Source of the DNA: Streptococcus sobrinus DSM 20742 = ATCC 33478 | GTDB lineage: Bacteria; Bacillota; Bacilli; Lactobacillales; Streptococcaceae | Length of the DNA: 64,000 nucleotides | Direction: 5' to 3' | Assembly (NCBI RefSeq): GCF_000686605.1 | Contig: NZ_JMLC01000006.1 | Location: 1 to 64,000, forward strand | In this document: positions 46,133 to 56,316 of the stretch, one piece after another | Layout: each line of letters begins with the position of its first letter | Position numbering within the stretch: the stretch's first letter is position 1 | The notes under the pieces: model-generated | Told to the model about the DNA's origin: nothing | What the model saw: only the letters and a program-made list of their open reading frames with translations | Databases searched by the model: none | Position numbers and translations under genes: made by a program

Positions 46133-49100
46133 GTGAATAACAGAATGCTATCTCTCCCTAGCATGTTATTTCTACTTGCTTTTGGAATGGTGCTCTCAGT
46201 TTCAGCTGGCACTACTCATGCAGATGAGCTTGCAAACCAAACCGCCAAGGTAGCCGATGAGGCTTCCATTGTGGTTAGTACATCACAAGCCGCTGTTGAG
46301 CAGCCCCAGTCACAAGAGAAGGAGATCAGCCCAGCAATGGAAGAGGACACGAGCAATTTGAGCCTGAAACCCAATGCTCAGCAAGAATCACAAAGTCCTG
46401 ACTCAAGTACAGAACTTCAAGATCCCGCTGAACAAACACCGCCTGAAACGTCTGATGCTTCTGCACCAGCGACAACCTCGGCGGATTCTGTTGAGAAATA
46501 CGCTCAAGATGCAACCCAAAACCAATCATCTACCAGCAACGGACCTGGGGTTATCCGAGCAACAAGTGCTCAGGTAACCGCAACTCGATCTGTTGTTTCT
46601 TCACAATCTGGCGATGCAATTGTTGACTTGTCAGCCGACAAGGCCAGCTATCGTCAGGGTGAAGATGTCAACCTATCTGTTGACTTCAAGAACACAACAG
46701 ATAAAGAGCAAGACGTAACTGTTTACGCTGATGTTTATTATATTGACAACAAACTAGGGACCTACAAGTTCAGCAAACATCTCAAAGCCGGTGAAGGCTA
46801 CAAGATGCAATCCGGCGACTTGAAGATTCCTGCTTCACAATTTGAAAACAATCATGGCTACCTGCTTAAGGTTCGCGTGGCTGACGCTGACAATAATACT
46901 CTCAGCGAGGTCAACAAGGCCATTGCCGTTGAAAGTGATTGGACCAAATTCCCCCGTTACGGAATTGTTGGGGGTTCTCAAGATACCAACAACAGCCTGC
47001 TGTCTAAGGATGCTGACCGTTACCGTGCAGAAATTGAAAAGATGAAGAATATGAACATCAATTCATACTTCTTCTATGATGTTTACAAGACTGCTACCAA
47101 TCCCTTCCCAAGTGATGAAGACACTTTCAAACAAGACTGGAACACTTGGAGTGGCTCAGAAATTGATACCCAAGCTGTCAAAGATATTGTCAATCAAGTT
47201 CATGATGGTGGCGCTGTTGCCATGCTTTACAACATGATTTTGGCAGAAAATACCAATACCGGTGAAGCTCCTGTTTTGCCAGAGACGGAATACGCTTATA
47301 ATAGCGATGACCGCGGTTATGGTGCTCAAGGACAACCGATGTCTTACACCGTGAAAATTCCAAAAGACGGGCAAGAAGAGGATGTCGAAATCCAACGCTA
47401 CTACAACCCAACTAGCAAACTCTGGCAAGATTACATTGCTGACAAGATGGGTCAAGCCATGAAGAATGGTGGCTTTGATGGTTGGCAGGGTGATACTATC
47501 GGAGATAACGAAGTTTACAGCTATGCTGATAAGGATAGCAATGACCCCTCTAAGAAATTTTGGCTGACCGAAGGTTATGCGGAATTCCTTCGTGCCATTA
47601 AGGAAAAATTACCCAACTACTACTTAACCGTAAACGATGTTAACGGTGAACAAATCTATCGTCTCAAAGACGGTAATCAAGATGTTATCTACAACGAAAT
47701 CTGGCCTTTCGGCGGCTCTGCCCTCGGAGATGGCCGCAGTCAAACCGAATACGGTGACCTCAAGGCCCGTGTTGATGAAGTTCGCAAGGTGACTGGAAAA
47801 TCTCTTATTGTCGGTGCCTATATGGAAGGTAGCGAAAATGGCGGTTCCAAGGCTGATGCTGAAGCAGGTAAATCCCTGCAAACAGATGCGGTTCTCTTGA
47901 CCTCTGCCTCAATCGCCGCTGCCGGTGGTTACCATATGTCCCTCGCAGTTCTTGCTAACCAGCAAGACGAAACGGACGGAGGCCAAGGAATTGGCGTTCT
48001 CCAAACTGCTTATTACCCAACTCAAAGCTTGAAGACCTCAAGCGAATTAACCCGCAAAAATAATGATTATCAACAGTTCATCACCGCTTATGAAAACGTT
48101 TTGCGTGATGGTGTTGAAAATGATGATGCCCAAGTAAATACTTTTGACTCAAATGGTCAAAAGCTTTCGACCGACGCCAAAGGTATTACTGGCAATCAAG
48201 TTTGGACTTACGGAAAAAAAGGCGATAACTTTAGAACCGTTCAACTCCTTAACTTGATGGGCATTAACTCTGACTGGAAGAATGAAGATGGTTTGGCAGC
48301 CAACAAGACCCCAGATGAGCAAACCAACCTGACGGTTAAGTATGCTCTGGGGGATGTCTCAATGGAAGATGCTCAACGGATGGCTAACCAAACCTATGTG
48401 ACCTCTCCAGATGACTGGTCCAAATCTAATCTGCAAAAGGTTTCTGCATCTGTAAAAACTGACGAAAATGGTAAACCTGTTTTGGTTATTAATGTGCCTA
48501 AATTGACTCTTTGGGACGTGGTCTACATCTCCAATGCCGACCAAGAATCTGCTCCTGAAGCTGATCAAGCTCAAACACCTGCAGCTCAATCTAGCGATGA
48601 TAAAGTTGCTGAAAACGAAACAAGTCAACCAGCAGCAGACGCAAAAGAGCAAACTTCAGAACCAGCTCAAGACCAAGCGGCACCGGCCGAGCAAGGACAA
48701 GCTATTAACCAAGCAGAATCTCCAGCTACTGAACCTGAAGCTGAGGTGACTCCAGCGACAGCTGAACCTGCTAAGGTAGATGCACCTGAAGCAAACCAAG
48801 CCGCTGATCGAGCCGTAAGCCCTGAGCCTGCAAGTCAAGAGCAAGCGGCTAGCCAAAGTCAGCCTGAAGCGAACCAAACACCAGCTTCAAATGAAACTCC
48901 AGCAACTCAAGAAAATTCAGAACAACCTGAATTAAATGAACCAACAGCTCAAACGCAACCAAGTTCCCAAGTTAGTCCAGCCAATACTTCAGTTACACCA
49001 GTAGCTGAACGACCGACTAACCAAGGTCAAGCAGCTGATAAGGCAGACCAAGCTCCGACAAATAGCACTTCTACTCCTGAGTCAACTAGTCCAGTTGAGC

Positions 49101-50140
49101 CAGCAGCAACAGACCAGTCTTCAGATACTCCTATAGTTCCTGCCGGCAATCTCTCTGTTCAACCGGCAGAGATCGAGACACCGACCGTTCCAGACAAGCA
49201 AGGAGACTCCAAGGCTAATCAATCATCTACCGAGACCCCAGTTGCTGACCAGGTCCCAGCAGTAGCTGAACAACCACAAGCAACAGAACCAAACCAGGCT
49301 AAACCTTCTGTCGACAAGGCAGCCGCACCAGAAGCGGCTAAGCCTGATTCAACTCAAGCAGCAGACACCAGCAATCCAGCCAAAGAGGCAGATGATCCAG
49401 AAGTTGATGAGACTAAGTCAGAGGTCACTCCAGATTCGGGAACAGATAAAGCTCCAGAAGCTGGTCAGGTAGACTCAGACAAGGCTCCAACTGTTAAGCC
49501 ATCAACACCAGAAAATAATGACAATCAGCCTAATAATGCAAACGATGCAGATAAGAATAAGACTAATGAGGCTGATTCCAACAAGGCTAATCAGGATTCT
49601 ACAAAAGGGTCTTCAACCGATCAATCTGGAAAATCAACGACTCCGGAGGATGGTCCAGACAATTCTGGTCCAGAAGATCCTGAGACCAAACCGTCAGATC
49701 CAAATACTGATACAAGCGATCAGGAACAGGTGAAGCCAAGTCTACCAGTAGTTCCTAATCAAACAGTAGATGATCCTAAAACGGATGACACTGATACTCC
49801 AGCGAATACAGACTCAGCTAAGTCTAAAAAAGTAGCCGATGCAGATAAGAACAAGGTGGCAACTGATTCAGAAGGCCGTCAAAAATCTTCAGAGTTCCCT
49901 AAAGAAGCTACAGACTTGGAAAAAGTTGGTCAACCAGCCTCTCCACAAGTAGCAGGAGTAAAATCATCAGTTGCAACTAGCCCAGAAAAGAAATCAGAGC
50001 CTGTTTCTAAAACAAGCACGACTTCATCTTCAGACAAGTTGCCTAAGACTGGGGATCACAAGACCGTTGTTCTCATTATTGTTCTTGGTCTTGTCTTTGT
50101 TGGTATGACAGGACTTTTGGCAAGGCATGAAAAAAAATAA
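46133..50140 (+). CDS. dex: Wall-anchored endo-dextranase (GH66)
   Basis: Cuts alpha-1,6 bonds inside dextran and in the dextran-like parts of biofilm glucan. The 1335-residue protein has a signal peptide (cleavage likely after Ala30, THA-DE), a Ser/Gln/Thr-rich variable region to about 165, and the GH66 core from about 165 to 800. The expected catalytic residues are Asp454 in [11 protein letters not shown] and Glu522 in YNEIWPFGG; their 68-residue spacing equals that of S. mutans DexA as I recall it (D385/E453). A 500-residue Pro/Ala/Gln/Glu-rich stalk ends in a sortase signal: LPKTG at 1303, a hydrophobic segment and RHEKK. The start is a GTG after AGAAGGAGA. The length fits the S. sobrinus-type enzyme. 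Confidence 0.95.
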   Translation: MNNRMLSLPSMLFLLAFGMVLSVSAGTTHADELANQTAKVADEASIVVSTSQAAVEQPQSQEKEISPAMEEDTSNLSLKPNAQQESQSPDSSTELQDPAEQTPPETSDASAPATTSADSVEKYAQDATQNQSSTSNGPGVIRATSAQVTATRSVVSSQSGDAIVDLSADKASYRQGEDVNLSVDFKNTTDKEQDVTVYADVYYIDNKLGTYKFSKHLKAGEGYKMQSGDLKIPASQFENNHGYLLKVRVADADNNTLSEVNKAIAVESDWTKFPRYGIVGGSQDTNNSLLSKDADRYRAEIEKMKNMNINSYFFYDVYKTATNPFPSDEDTFKQDWNTWSGSEIDTQAVKDIVNQVHDGGAVAMLYNMILAENTNTGEAPVLPETEYAYNSDDRGYGAQGQPMSYTVKIPKDGQEEDVEIQRYYNPTSKLWQDYIADKMGQAMKNGGFDGWQGDTIGDNEVYSYADKDSNDPSKKFWLTEGYAEFLRAIKEKLPNYYLTVNDVNGEQIYRLKDGNQDVIYNEIWPFGGSALGDGRSQTEYGDLKARVDEVRKVTGKSLIVGAYMEGSENGGSKADAEAGKSLQTDAVLLTSASIAAAGGYHMSLAVLANQQDETDGGQGIGVLQTAYYPTQSLKTSSELTRKNNDYQQFITAYENVLRDGVENDDAQVNTFDSNGQKLSTDAKGITGNQVWTYGKKGDNFRTVQLLNLMGINSDWKNEDGLAANKTPDEQTNLTVKYALGDVSMEDAQRMANQTYVTSPDDWSKSNLQKVSASVKTDENGKPVLVINVPKLTLWDVVYISNADQESAPEADQAQTPAAQSSDDKVAENETSQPAADAKEQTSEPAQDQAAPAEQGQAINQAESPATEPEAEVTPATAEPAKVDAPEANQAADRAVSPEPASQEQAASQSQPEANQTPASNETPATQENSEQPELNEPTAQTQPSSQVSPANTSVTPVAERPTNQGQAADKADQAPTNSTSTPESTSPVEPAATDQSSDTPIVPAGNLSVQPAEIETPTVPDKQGDSKANQSSTETPVADQVPAVAEQPQATEPNQAKPSVDKAAAPEAAKPDSTQAADTSNPAKEADDPEVDETKSEVTPDSGTDKAPEAGQVDSDKAPTVKPSTPENNDNQPNNANDADKNKTNEADSNKANQDSTKGSSTDQSGKSTTPEDGPDNSGPEDPETKPSDPNTDTSDQEQVKPSLPVVPNQTVDDPKTDDTDTPANTDSAKSKKVADADKNKVATDSEGRQKSSEFPKEATDLEKVGQPASPQVAGVKSSVATSPEKKSEPVSKTSTTSSSDKLPKTGDHKTVVLIIVLGLVFVGMTGLLARHEKK

Positions 50141-50310
50141 GCTAGAGGAAAGTGGTGGGGCTCTGCCATCCATTTTCTTGCTCTTGCGCAGTTGGTAATA
50201 GTTTTTCAAATAGTCTTTGGACCGTTAAAAAACTATTCACTGTGTCAAAGTATTTAGCGTTAGAAAAAGAAGTAGGATTAGGTCCATTAAATTAAGAGAG
50301 AGCGGGACAA

Positions 50311-50610
50311 ATCGTGATTTCGTCAAATCGATTTCCCTCACTCTCTCGTTTTAAGGTTCAAGGGAGGCTTACGACAAGTACTAGAGTAGCTTGTCTACCT
50401 TCCATACTAACTCACAAGTAAACTATTATCGAGTTTACTTGTGAAGTGTCGCGGGATTCAAGGGACACTGAACCTTTTTATTTCCCACCCCGCACAGTTG
50501 ACTTGGTTTTCTCCAATAGCCTCCCAGGTTATTGAACCTATCACCGCTATGCGGGGAATAAAGATATCCGATCAACCCCCTGCGTCAATATGTTAGAACT
50601 TGAAAAAGTA
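50311..50610 (+). repeat. Dispersed streptococcal intergenic repeat, family B
   Basis: GAGAGAGCGGGACAAATCG and ATCGATTTCCCTCACTCTC form a hairpin, followed further on by CCCCGCACAGTTGACT and CAACCCCCTGCGTCAATA. The same words occur inverted at 59040-59200. Related repeats are common between genes in oral streptococci. The repeat fills most of the gap between the two glucanase genes; 50141-50310 holds no gene. Confidence 0.65.
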
Positions 50611-50656
50611 AAGAGGTTAGGAGTTTTATCTCGGCCTCCTCTAGAAAGGAGTTCCC

Positions 50657-53600
50657 TTGCCATTAAGTAAGCGAAAAATAGCAATTCTTCTTGGTCTATT
50701 AGCTATCGGCTTGTCTTGGCAAGCAGCGACGACAGCCAGTGCAGATGAGGTTCAAGAAAATTCCTCTACCCCTTCTGCCTCTCTGGCCGCATCTTCTGAA
50801 TCGATGTCAAGTCAGTCAGTTGCCCCTGCAAGCAGCGGTGTCATCACGACTAGCCAGGACAGCCAGCCAGCAGAAAACGCCAATGCTGATGCTCAAGTAG
50901 AAACACAAACTAGCGATCAGACTAACAAGGTTCAAGCACCAGCCAGCGCTGCAGCGAATACCTATGACAGCTCCAATTATGGTGCCAAAGTTCCATATAC
51001 TACCTATGAGGCTGAGGATGCCCAACTGGCCAACGGGGCCAGCCAACAGGCTTCCGACGACGTTGATTCAACCGCCGTTGAAGCTTCCAACCAAAAATAC
51101 GTTGAGCTGCCCAATGAAGGCTCATCCGTAACCTTCCAGGTTACCAAGCCAGCCAATGCCCTCAACGTCCGCTATACCGTTCCAGACGGGACAACAGGTC
51201 AATTGGATGTCCAAATCAATGGCAATAGCGTTGCGACCCTGGATTTGAATTCTGCCTCCTCTTGGCAGTACCTTGTTGGAGATAAGGAGCAGGATTCAGC
51301 CAGTGAGGGTGCTCGTGCTCGTTTCCGTTTCGATGAAGCTCACACCCTCTTGAGCAATGTTCAACTGCAGGCAGGCGATAAGATTACCCTGGTCAAAAAG
51401 AAGGGGGATAATGTTGCCTACGGTATTGACTTTATCGAATTGGAAGAGGACCAAGGCCCCAAAGCCCAACCTGAAAATTCTATCAGTATCACCGATAAGG
51501 GTGCCGTTGCCAATGACGGTCAGGATGACAGCCAAGCCCTCTTGGCTGCCATTGCGGATGCTCAATCGACCGGCAAAAATGTCTACATTCCAGCTGGTCA
51601 ATTTGATCTAGCCCAAAAGATTCATGTGACGGCTTCAAATATGAAGATTTCAGGTGCAGGTATCTGGCATACCAACCTGCATTTTACCAGCGACCAAGTT
51701 GGGGGTGGTGGATTTGAATTTGACCACAATGATGATGGTCTGGAAATCAGCGATTTTTTCACCGATTCCAACCTGACTTCCCGTTATGGAGAAGCTGCCA
51801 ACTACAAAGCTATTGCCGGTAGCCTTGGCAAGGATTCTTCAATCCATGATTTCTGGGAGCAACATTTTGAAGCCGGTATGTGGATTGGGGATTATGATGC
51901 CTCAAATATGCACTATACTGATGGTCTGACGGTTAAGGATTCTCGTATCCGTAATAACTTGGCCGACGGCATTAACTTTGCCCAAGGAACCAAAAATTCA
52001 ACCGTCCAAAATTCAAACATCCGTGGCAATGGTGACGATGGCTTGGCCAGCTGGTCCAGCCGTGATGGTGCTTCCAACGCCAGCATGGATGAGAACAACA
52101 AATACCTCAACAACACCATCGAACTGGGATGGCGGGCCGGAGGTGTGGGTATTTTTGGTGGTAAGGGTCACGAAGTGGCTAATAACCTCATCAAGGATAA
52201 CTTTGCCGGTGCCGGAGTCCGTATTAGTACGGTCTTCCCAGGTTACAATTTTGATAACAATGATACTGGTATCAGCGTTCATGACAACCTCCTTTGGAGA
52301 ACAGGAACGACCAGTGATCTCTACAATCAAGAACGTGGGGCTATTGACTTCCAAACTGCCAACGGCGACATCAAAAATGTTACCATCAAGGACAACAAAC
52401 TGTTGAACTCCTTTGGCAATAGCGTCAATGCCATCAATGCTAATTTTGACCTTTCAGCTCAAGGTAATGGCGACATTCACCTTGACAACAATACCATTGA
52501 CAAGGATGCCCAACTAGCTAACTTGGTGACAAGTGCTCAAGCACCAGCTCAATCGCAAGACTCAGCCCCGGCTGCAGATAAGCAAGAAGATGCACCGTCT
52601 CAAGACCCTGCACCACAAGCTGACAGCAGTCAACCATCAACTGAGTCTAACCAACCGGCTGATCAATCTCAAGCAGACAATAATCAGTCGTCCACAGAGT
52701 CTAGCCAACCGGCCGACCAAGCTCAAGCAGACAATAGCCAGCCAGCCGAGTCAACGCAACCGACTGAGCCAGTTCCAGAAGCTGATAACAATCAGTCAAC
52801 GGAAACACCATCAGACCAAGGGTCAGCCGCTAATGACAATGGTCAAGCTCAGCCAAACAATGAGGCTCCAGCCCAGACAGAAGAAATCCAACCAAGTGCT
52901 GAAAATCAAGCAGCCCAAGGTCAGGACCAGTCTCAATCAGCTGATAAAACTTCTGACCAAACTCCAGAAGTGAATCCAGCGCCGGCAGCTGACAGCCCAG
53001 ATAATGGTTCTGCTTCAGCTCAAACAGAGCCCCAAGCTCAAGCGACTGAAAATACCCCTGCTCAATCAGAAACTCCATCAGTTCCTGACCAGAGCGGTCA
53101 ATCAAATACTGAGGGCCAAAGCCAAGATGGTCAGGCCCAAGCAAGCAATGAGCAAGACTCATCTGCCCAAGCCGACCAACCGACTGAAAATCAGGCTTCT
53201 TCTCAACCAGAAACTCCGCAAGGTCAAACTAATGCAGAGCCGGCTCAAACAGTAGCACCTAAAGTGCCTGAAGGAAATATGTCAGTAGAATCGGCTGCGC
53301 CAGAAATCCCAGCTGCTGAACAAGCTCATCCCCAAGCAGGAGAGCAAGACCAGGCATCTACTGACCCCGCAGCTCAATCAGAAACTGCAGGGCCGAGTCC
53401 AGCCCCAGTAGCTCCCCAACCTGACTCCGCTCAAACTCCTGGTAGTGTAACTCCAAGTCAAGAGCAGCTAGCAGCGACGGAGATGCCGGCTGAAGAAGCA
53501 GTTCTCGACTCCGCAGCCAACTCAGATGCCTCTCAACCAAGCAATCAGGAGACTGATTCTGCAGACCAGAATTCTATTGCGAAGGTTCAGGCACCAGTTG

Positions 53601-54340
53601 CAGATGAAAATCAGGACGACACTCCGGCAGCTTCCCAAGCGCCAAGTGCTAGTCAACCTGATCCGACAGCTCAACCGGCTGTGGATGGGGTAAGCCAAGC
53701 GCCTTCTTCTGATAAGGAAGCGGCATCTGATGATGCTGATAATCAGGCAGCTAATCTTCCTGAACAGCCAACTAATTTCCTTACATCAAATGAAGATCAA
53801 GCATCGGTAGCTCCTGAGACTCCGGTGGACCAACCAAGTGTTGACCAAGCCGACCCTAGTCAGCTAAATTCTTCAGAACAAGGAAATGCTAATGGCAACC
53901 AAACCACACCTGCTGATCAAGCCGACCCGTCTGTTATGGTAACAACCCCCGTGGTTGGTCAAGCCCCTGAAAATTCTTCCCTAGCTTCAGCAATCCCTGA
54001 TTCATTTAGTGATGCTGCTGGCTCTGACAATCAGGCAGAGGATAACCAAAAATCGCAAGGGAATATTTCAGATCCCAGTGATTCTGCACAATCCTCTAAC
54101 GATACCAGTAATCCAAGCGGTTTATCTGATTTACCAAACAGCCCAGCAGTACCAGGTAAAGGCAGTCGCCCAGCATCTAACCAGAACCCTTCTATGAATA
54201 CAGACACATCTAATAAGCCAGACAAAAAAGCGCAAGCTTTACCTGAAACAGGTGATAGCAAGGCTGATTCTCTAATGATATTTCTTGGCCTTATGATAGT
54301 CACTTTTGTTGGGAGCCTCAACAAACACCAAGAAGATTAA
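50657..54340 (+). CDS. Wall-anchored GH87-type alpha-1,3-glucanase (mutanase) candidate
   Basis: A 1227-residue surface protein. It has a signal peptide (cleavage likely after Ala29, ASA-DE), a Ser/Ala-rich region to about 110, and a CBM6/35-like beta-sandwich at about 112-270 (YTTYEAEDAQLANG). A right-handed beta-helix at about 272-620 opens with ISITDKGAVANDGQDDSQAL. Within it, ADGINF carries Asp437 and NGDDGLA carries Asp460 and Asp461. This spacing (0, +23, +24) equals the D1045/D1068/D1069 triad I recall for bacterial GH87 alpha-1,3-glucanases. A Gln/Ala/Pro/Asp-rich stalk of about 570 residues ends in LPETG (1195), a hydrophobic segment and KHQED. The start is a TTG after AAAGGAG. Its place beside dextranase suggests joint attack on mixed-linkage glucan; activity is inferred. 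Confidence 0.8.
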   Translation: MPLSKRKIAILLGLLAIGLSWQAATTASADEVQENSSTPSASLAASSESMSSQSVAPASSGVITTSQDSQPAENANADAQVETQTSDQTNKVQAPASAAANTYDSSNYGAKVPYTTYEAEDAQLANGASQQASDDVDSTAVEASNQKYVELPNEGSSVTFQVTKPANALNVRYTVPDGTTGQLDVQINGNSVATLDLNSASSWQYLVGDKEQDSASEGARARFRFDEAHTLLSNVQLQAGDKITLVKKKGDNVAYGIDFIELEEDQGPKAQPENSISITDKGAVANDGQDDSQALLAAIADAQSTGKNVYIPAGQFDLAQKIHVTASNMKISGAGIWHTNLHFTSDQVGGGGFEFDHNDDGLEISDFFTDSNLTSRYGEAANYKAIAGSLGKDSSIHDFWEQHFEAGMWIGDYDASNMHYTDGLTVKDSRIRNNLADGINFAQGTKNSTVQNSNIRGNGDDGLASWSSRDGASNASMDENNKYLNNTIELGWRAGGVGIFGGKGHEVANNLIKDNFAGAGVRISTVFPGYNFDNNDTGISVHDNLLWRTGTTSDLYNQERGAIDFQTANGDIKNVTIKDNKLLNSFGNSVNAINANFDLSAQGNGDIHLDNNTIDKDAQLANLVTSAQAPAQSQDSAPAADKQEDAPSQDPAPQADSSQPSTESNQPADQSQADNNQSSTESSQPADQAQADNSQPAESTQPTEPVPEADNNQSTETPSDQGSAANDNGQAQPNNEAPAQTEEIQPSAENQAAQGQDQSQSADKTSDQTPEVNPAPAADSPDNGSASAQTEPQAQATENTPAQSETPSVPDQSGQSNTEGQSQDGQAQASNEQDSSAQADQPTENQASSQPETPQGQTNAEPAQTVAPKVPEGNMSVESAAPEIPAAEQAHPQAGEQDQASTDPAAQSETAGPSPAPVAPQPDSAQTPGSVTPSQEQLAATEMPAEEAVLDSAANSDASQPSNQETDSADQNSIAKVQAPVADENQDDTPAASQAPSASQPDPTAQPAVDGVSQAPSSDKEAASDDADNQAANLPEQPTNFLTSNEDQASVAPETPVDQPSVDQADPSQLNSSEQGNANGNQTTPADQADPSVMVTTPVVGQAPENSSLASAIPDSFSDAAGSDNQAEDNQKSQGNISDPSDSAQSSNDTSNPSGLSDLPNSPAVPGKGSRPASNQNPSMNTDTSNKPDKKAQALPETGDSKADSLMIFLGLMIVTFVGSLNKHQED

Positions 54341-54761
54341 TAAGAAGATTTTGGTTCTTTTTAACTGACTGAACACTCAATTATAGGAATCAGGATATAG
54401 TCAGCAACCGCTTCGTTTTTCCTATAGCTAACAATTTGGTGAAAAGGTCAATTTGCGATATTGGGCTTGGTGCTTTAGCGTTTGCCCATCCCTGTTGCAA
54501 CTCAACTAATACAGGGTGGTACAGAGTGAGCGGTTTCAGCCTGCAACAGGTTACTTTTAACCTCGTTAGTGTTTTTGTAAAAGAGATAAAAACTCAATAA
54601 GAGAGAGCAGTAGGTTGCAATAGGGTGACTACTCAGCTGCTATCTTGATACTTTGAAGTTGAAGAGGAAGATAAATTGATGGTTTGGCTCTAATAATTTA
54701 TGCCTCTCATTCTATTGGCTGTTGCATCTCCGGAGCAAAATTGACTAAAGTCGCTAATATT
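54341..54761. other. Intergenic region after the glucanase pair
   Basis: About 420 bases with no gene. Only imperfect words are seen, such as CCTGTTGCAAC and GCAACAGG in inverted order near 54491-54552. Confidence 0.4.
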
Positions 54762-54798
54762 AAAAAAGCCTACCGCTTCAATAGCTGGTAGGCTTTTT
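54762..54798. terminator. Bidirectional terminator before the TetR gene
   Basis: AAAAAGCCTACC (54763-54774), 12-base loop, GGTAGGCTTTTT (54787-54798). It serves the tetR gene on the minus strand and blocks read-through from the plus strand. Confidence 0.88.
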
Positions 54799-54821
54799 GC
54801 ACCTCTTGTTTACTTACTTAA

Positions 54822-55406
54822 TTAATTTTTGTCAGGGGCTGGCCTAGCATCAATTAAATCCTTTGGGGAGCTTTCCATTAAGTCTAAAAATTTCTTGGCA
54901 AAGACTTCTGGTGGGTCTGGGAAATCCTCAGCAATCCATTCACCAACAATGGAAAAAATATAATTGATGACAATCCTCATCATACTCTTATTTGAGAAAG
55001 GCCCCTTATTATCAATCTCAATAGCCGCATGCTCTAGTAAGTCGACATAGTGTGCTTCTAAAAAATTAGAAACACCTGTATCTAGCGAGGTGTGATAAAA
55101 GACATAGACGCGATCTCGTTTCTGATACACAAGGGGGATGATATCGTTAGCCACGGCTTCATAGATTGAATGATTTTTAGGATTGGTAATACTAGTTTTA
55201 AAAGTCGCAAAAACTTCATCCGTCATGCTTCTGTGGATATAGTTAAAAATTTCCTCGACATTAGCGAAGTGTTTTTGATAAATCGCCTGGCGAGAAATCC
55301 CAGCTTCCTTGGCGATTTCTGCCATAGTGAGTTCCCGTTTTTTGGGATTTTTGCTAGCAATCCGAAAGACAGCATTGACAATAGCTTCACGGCTTCCTTG
55401 AACCAT
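54822..55406 (-). CDS. TetR-family regulator
   Basis: A 194-residue repressor. The N-terminal HTH has LTMAEIAKEAGISRQAIYQKHF near residues 22-45; the C-terminal helical domain would bind a ligand. It diverges from an ABC transporter operon at 55606, the usual arrangement in which TetR represses the exporter. AAAGGAGG precedes the ATG. A TTGAC-GTCAA palindrome lies in its promoter and probably mediates self-control. Confidence 0.88.
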   Translation of the reverse strand: MVQGSREAIVNAVFRIASKNPKKRELTMAEIAKEAGISRQAIYQKHFANVEEIFNYIHRSMTDEVFATFKTSITNPKNHSIYEAVANDIIPLVYQKRDRVYVFYHTSLDTGVSNFLEAHYVDLLEHAAIEIDNKGPFSNKSMMRIVINYIFSIVGEWIAEDFPDPPEVFAKKFLDLMESSPKDLIDARPAPDKN

Positions 55407-55440
55407 TGTAACCTCCTTTTAGCACCAGCTTATAAAAAAA

Positions 55441-55468
55441 TTGACGGGCTGTCAAATGAATGTCAATT
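55441..55468. promoter_or_regulatory. Candidate TetR operator and tetR promoter
   Basis: TTGACGGGCTGTCAA (55441-55455) is a palindrome with five-base arms; a further GTCAATT follows at 55462-55468. On the minus strand these contain two TTGACA -35 boxes. Binding by TetR is inferred. Confidence 0.5.
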
Positions 55469-55560
55469 TTCAGCTTTGGCAACCCAGTTTTATGGGGGAA
55501 TCTCAGCCTACAATTACTTGACAATCTGTAAACATTTTGGGCTTTTTTCACTGAGCCAAA

Positions 55561-55576
55561 TCCCCTATAATAAGGG
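55561..55576 (+). promoter_or_regulatory. Promoter of the FtsX-type ABC operon
   Basis: TATAAT sits between CCCC and AAGGGG arms (CCCCTATAATAAGGGG), a small palindrome over the -10 that could also be a repressor site. Confidence 0.55.
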
Positions 55577-55605
55577 GTGTGAAATTAGAGGTAAGGAGAA
55601 AAATA

Positions 55606-56307
55606 ATGTCCTATATTGAAATGAAACATTCCTTTAAACGATATCAGATGGGTGATACGGAGATTATTGCTAATAATGATGTTAGTTTTGCTATTGAAAA
55701 AGGTGAACTGGTTATTATTCTTGGAGCCTCGGGGGCTGGGAAATCAACGGTCCTTAATATTCTCGGAGGTATGGATACTAATGATGATGGACAAGTGATT
55801 ATCGACGGACAAGATATCTCGAATTTTTCTTCTAAACAGTTGACCAATTATCGTCGCAATGATGTTGGCTTTGTTTTCCAATTCTATAATTTGGTCCCTA
55901 ATCTGACGGCCAAGGAAAATGTTGAGTTGGCTTCTGAAATTGTCAAAGATGCCCGCGATGCTCAACAGACTCTGGAAGATGTTGGACTGGGGGAACGGCT
56001 TGACAACTTTCCGGCCCAACTATCAGGCGGTGAACAGCAGCGGGTAGCCATTGCGCGTGCTGTTGCTAAAACTCCCAAAATTCTTCTTTGTGATGAACCA
56101 ACTGGAGCTCTGGACTATCATACAGGGAAACAGGTCTTACAGATTTTGCAGGACATGTCGCGTGAACAGGGAGCAACAGTGATTATTGTCACCCATAATG
56201 CTGCTTTAGCCCCCATTGCTGATCGAGTCATTCAGATGCATGATGCCAAGGTTAAGTCTATTGACCTCAACGACCAGCCTCAAGATATTGCCAGTCTGGA
56301 ATACTAG
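55606..56307 (+). CDS. ABC transporter ATP-binding protein (MacB/LolD type)
   Basis: A 233-residue ATPase. Walker A is GASGAGKST near residue 40, the signature is [16 protein letters not shown] near 140, and Walker B is [12 protein letters not shown] near 160. The ATG at 55606 ([13 protein letters not shown]) follows AAGGAG; an earlier start at 55579 is not supported. It partners the permease at 56317, ten bases downstream. The pair resembles peptide or lipid exporters of the FtsX class. Confidence 0.93.
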   Translation: MSYIEMKHSFKRYQMGDTEIIANNDVSFAIEKGELVIILGASGAGKSTVLNILGGMDTNDDGQVIIDGQDISNFSSKQLTNYRRNDVGFVFQFYNLVPNLTAKENVELASEIVKDARDAQQTLEDVGLGERLDNFPAQLSGGEQQRVAIARAVAKTPKILLCDEPTGALDYHTGKQVLQILQDMSREQGATVIIVTHNAALAPIADRVIQMHDAKVKSIDLNDQPQDIASLEY

Positions 56308-56316
56308 GAGGATGTC

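Noticed and set aside
46326-49733. Alternative-frame proteins inside the glucanase stalks
   Set aside because: Repetitive CAA/GCT/CCA-rich codons keep other frames open; these frames lack starts with ribosome binding sites.
48530-50035. Stalks of the glucanases as choline- or glucan-binding repeats
   Set aside because: No aromatic Tyr/Trp/Gly repeat units as in glucan-binding proteins; composition is Pro/Ala/Gln/Glu/Ser/Thr without aromatic residues.
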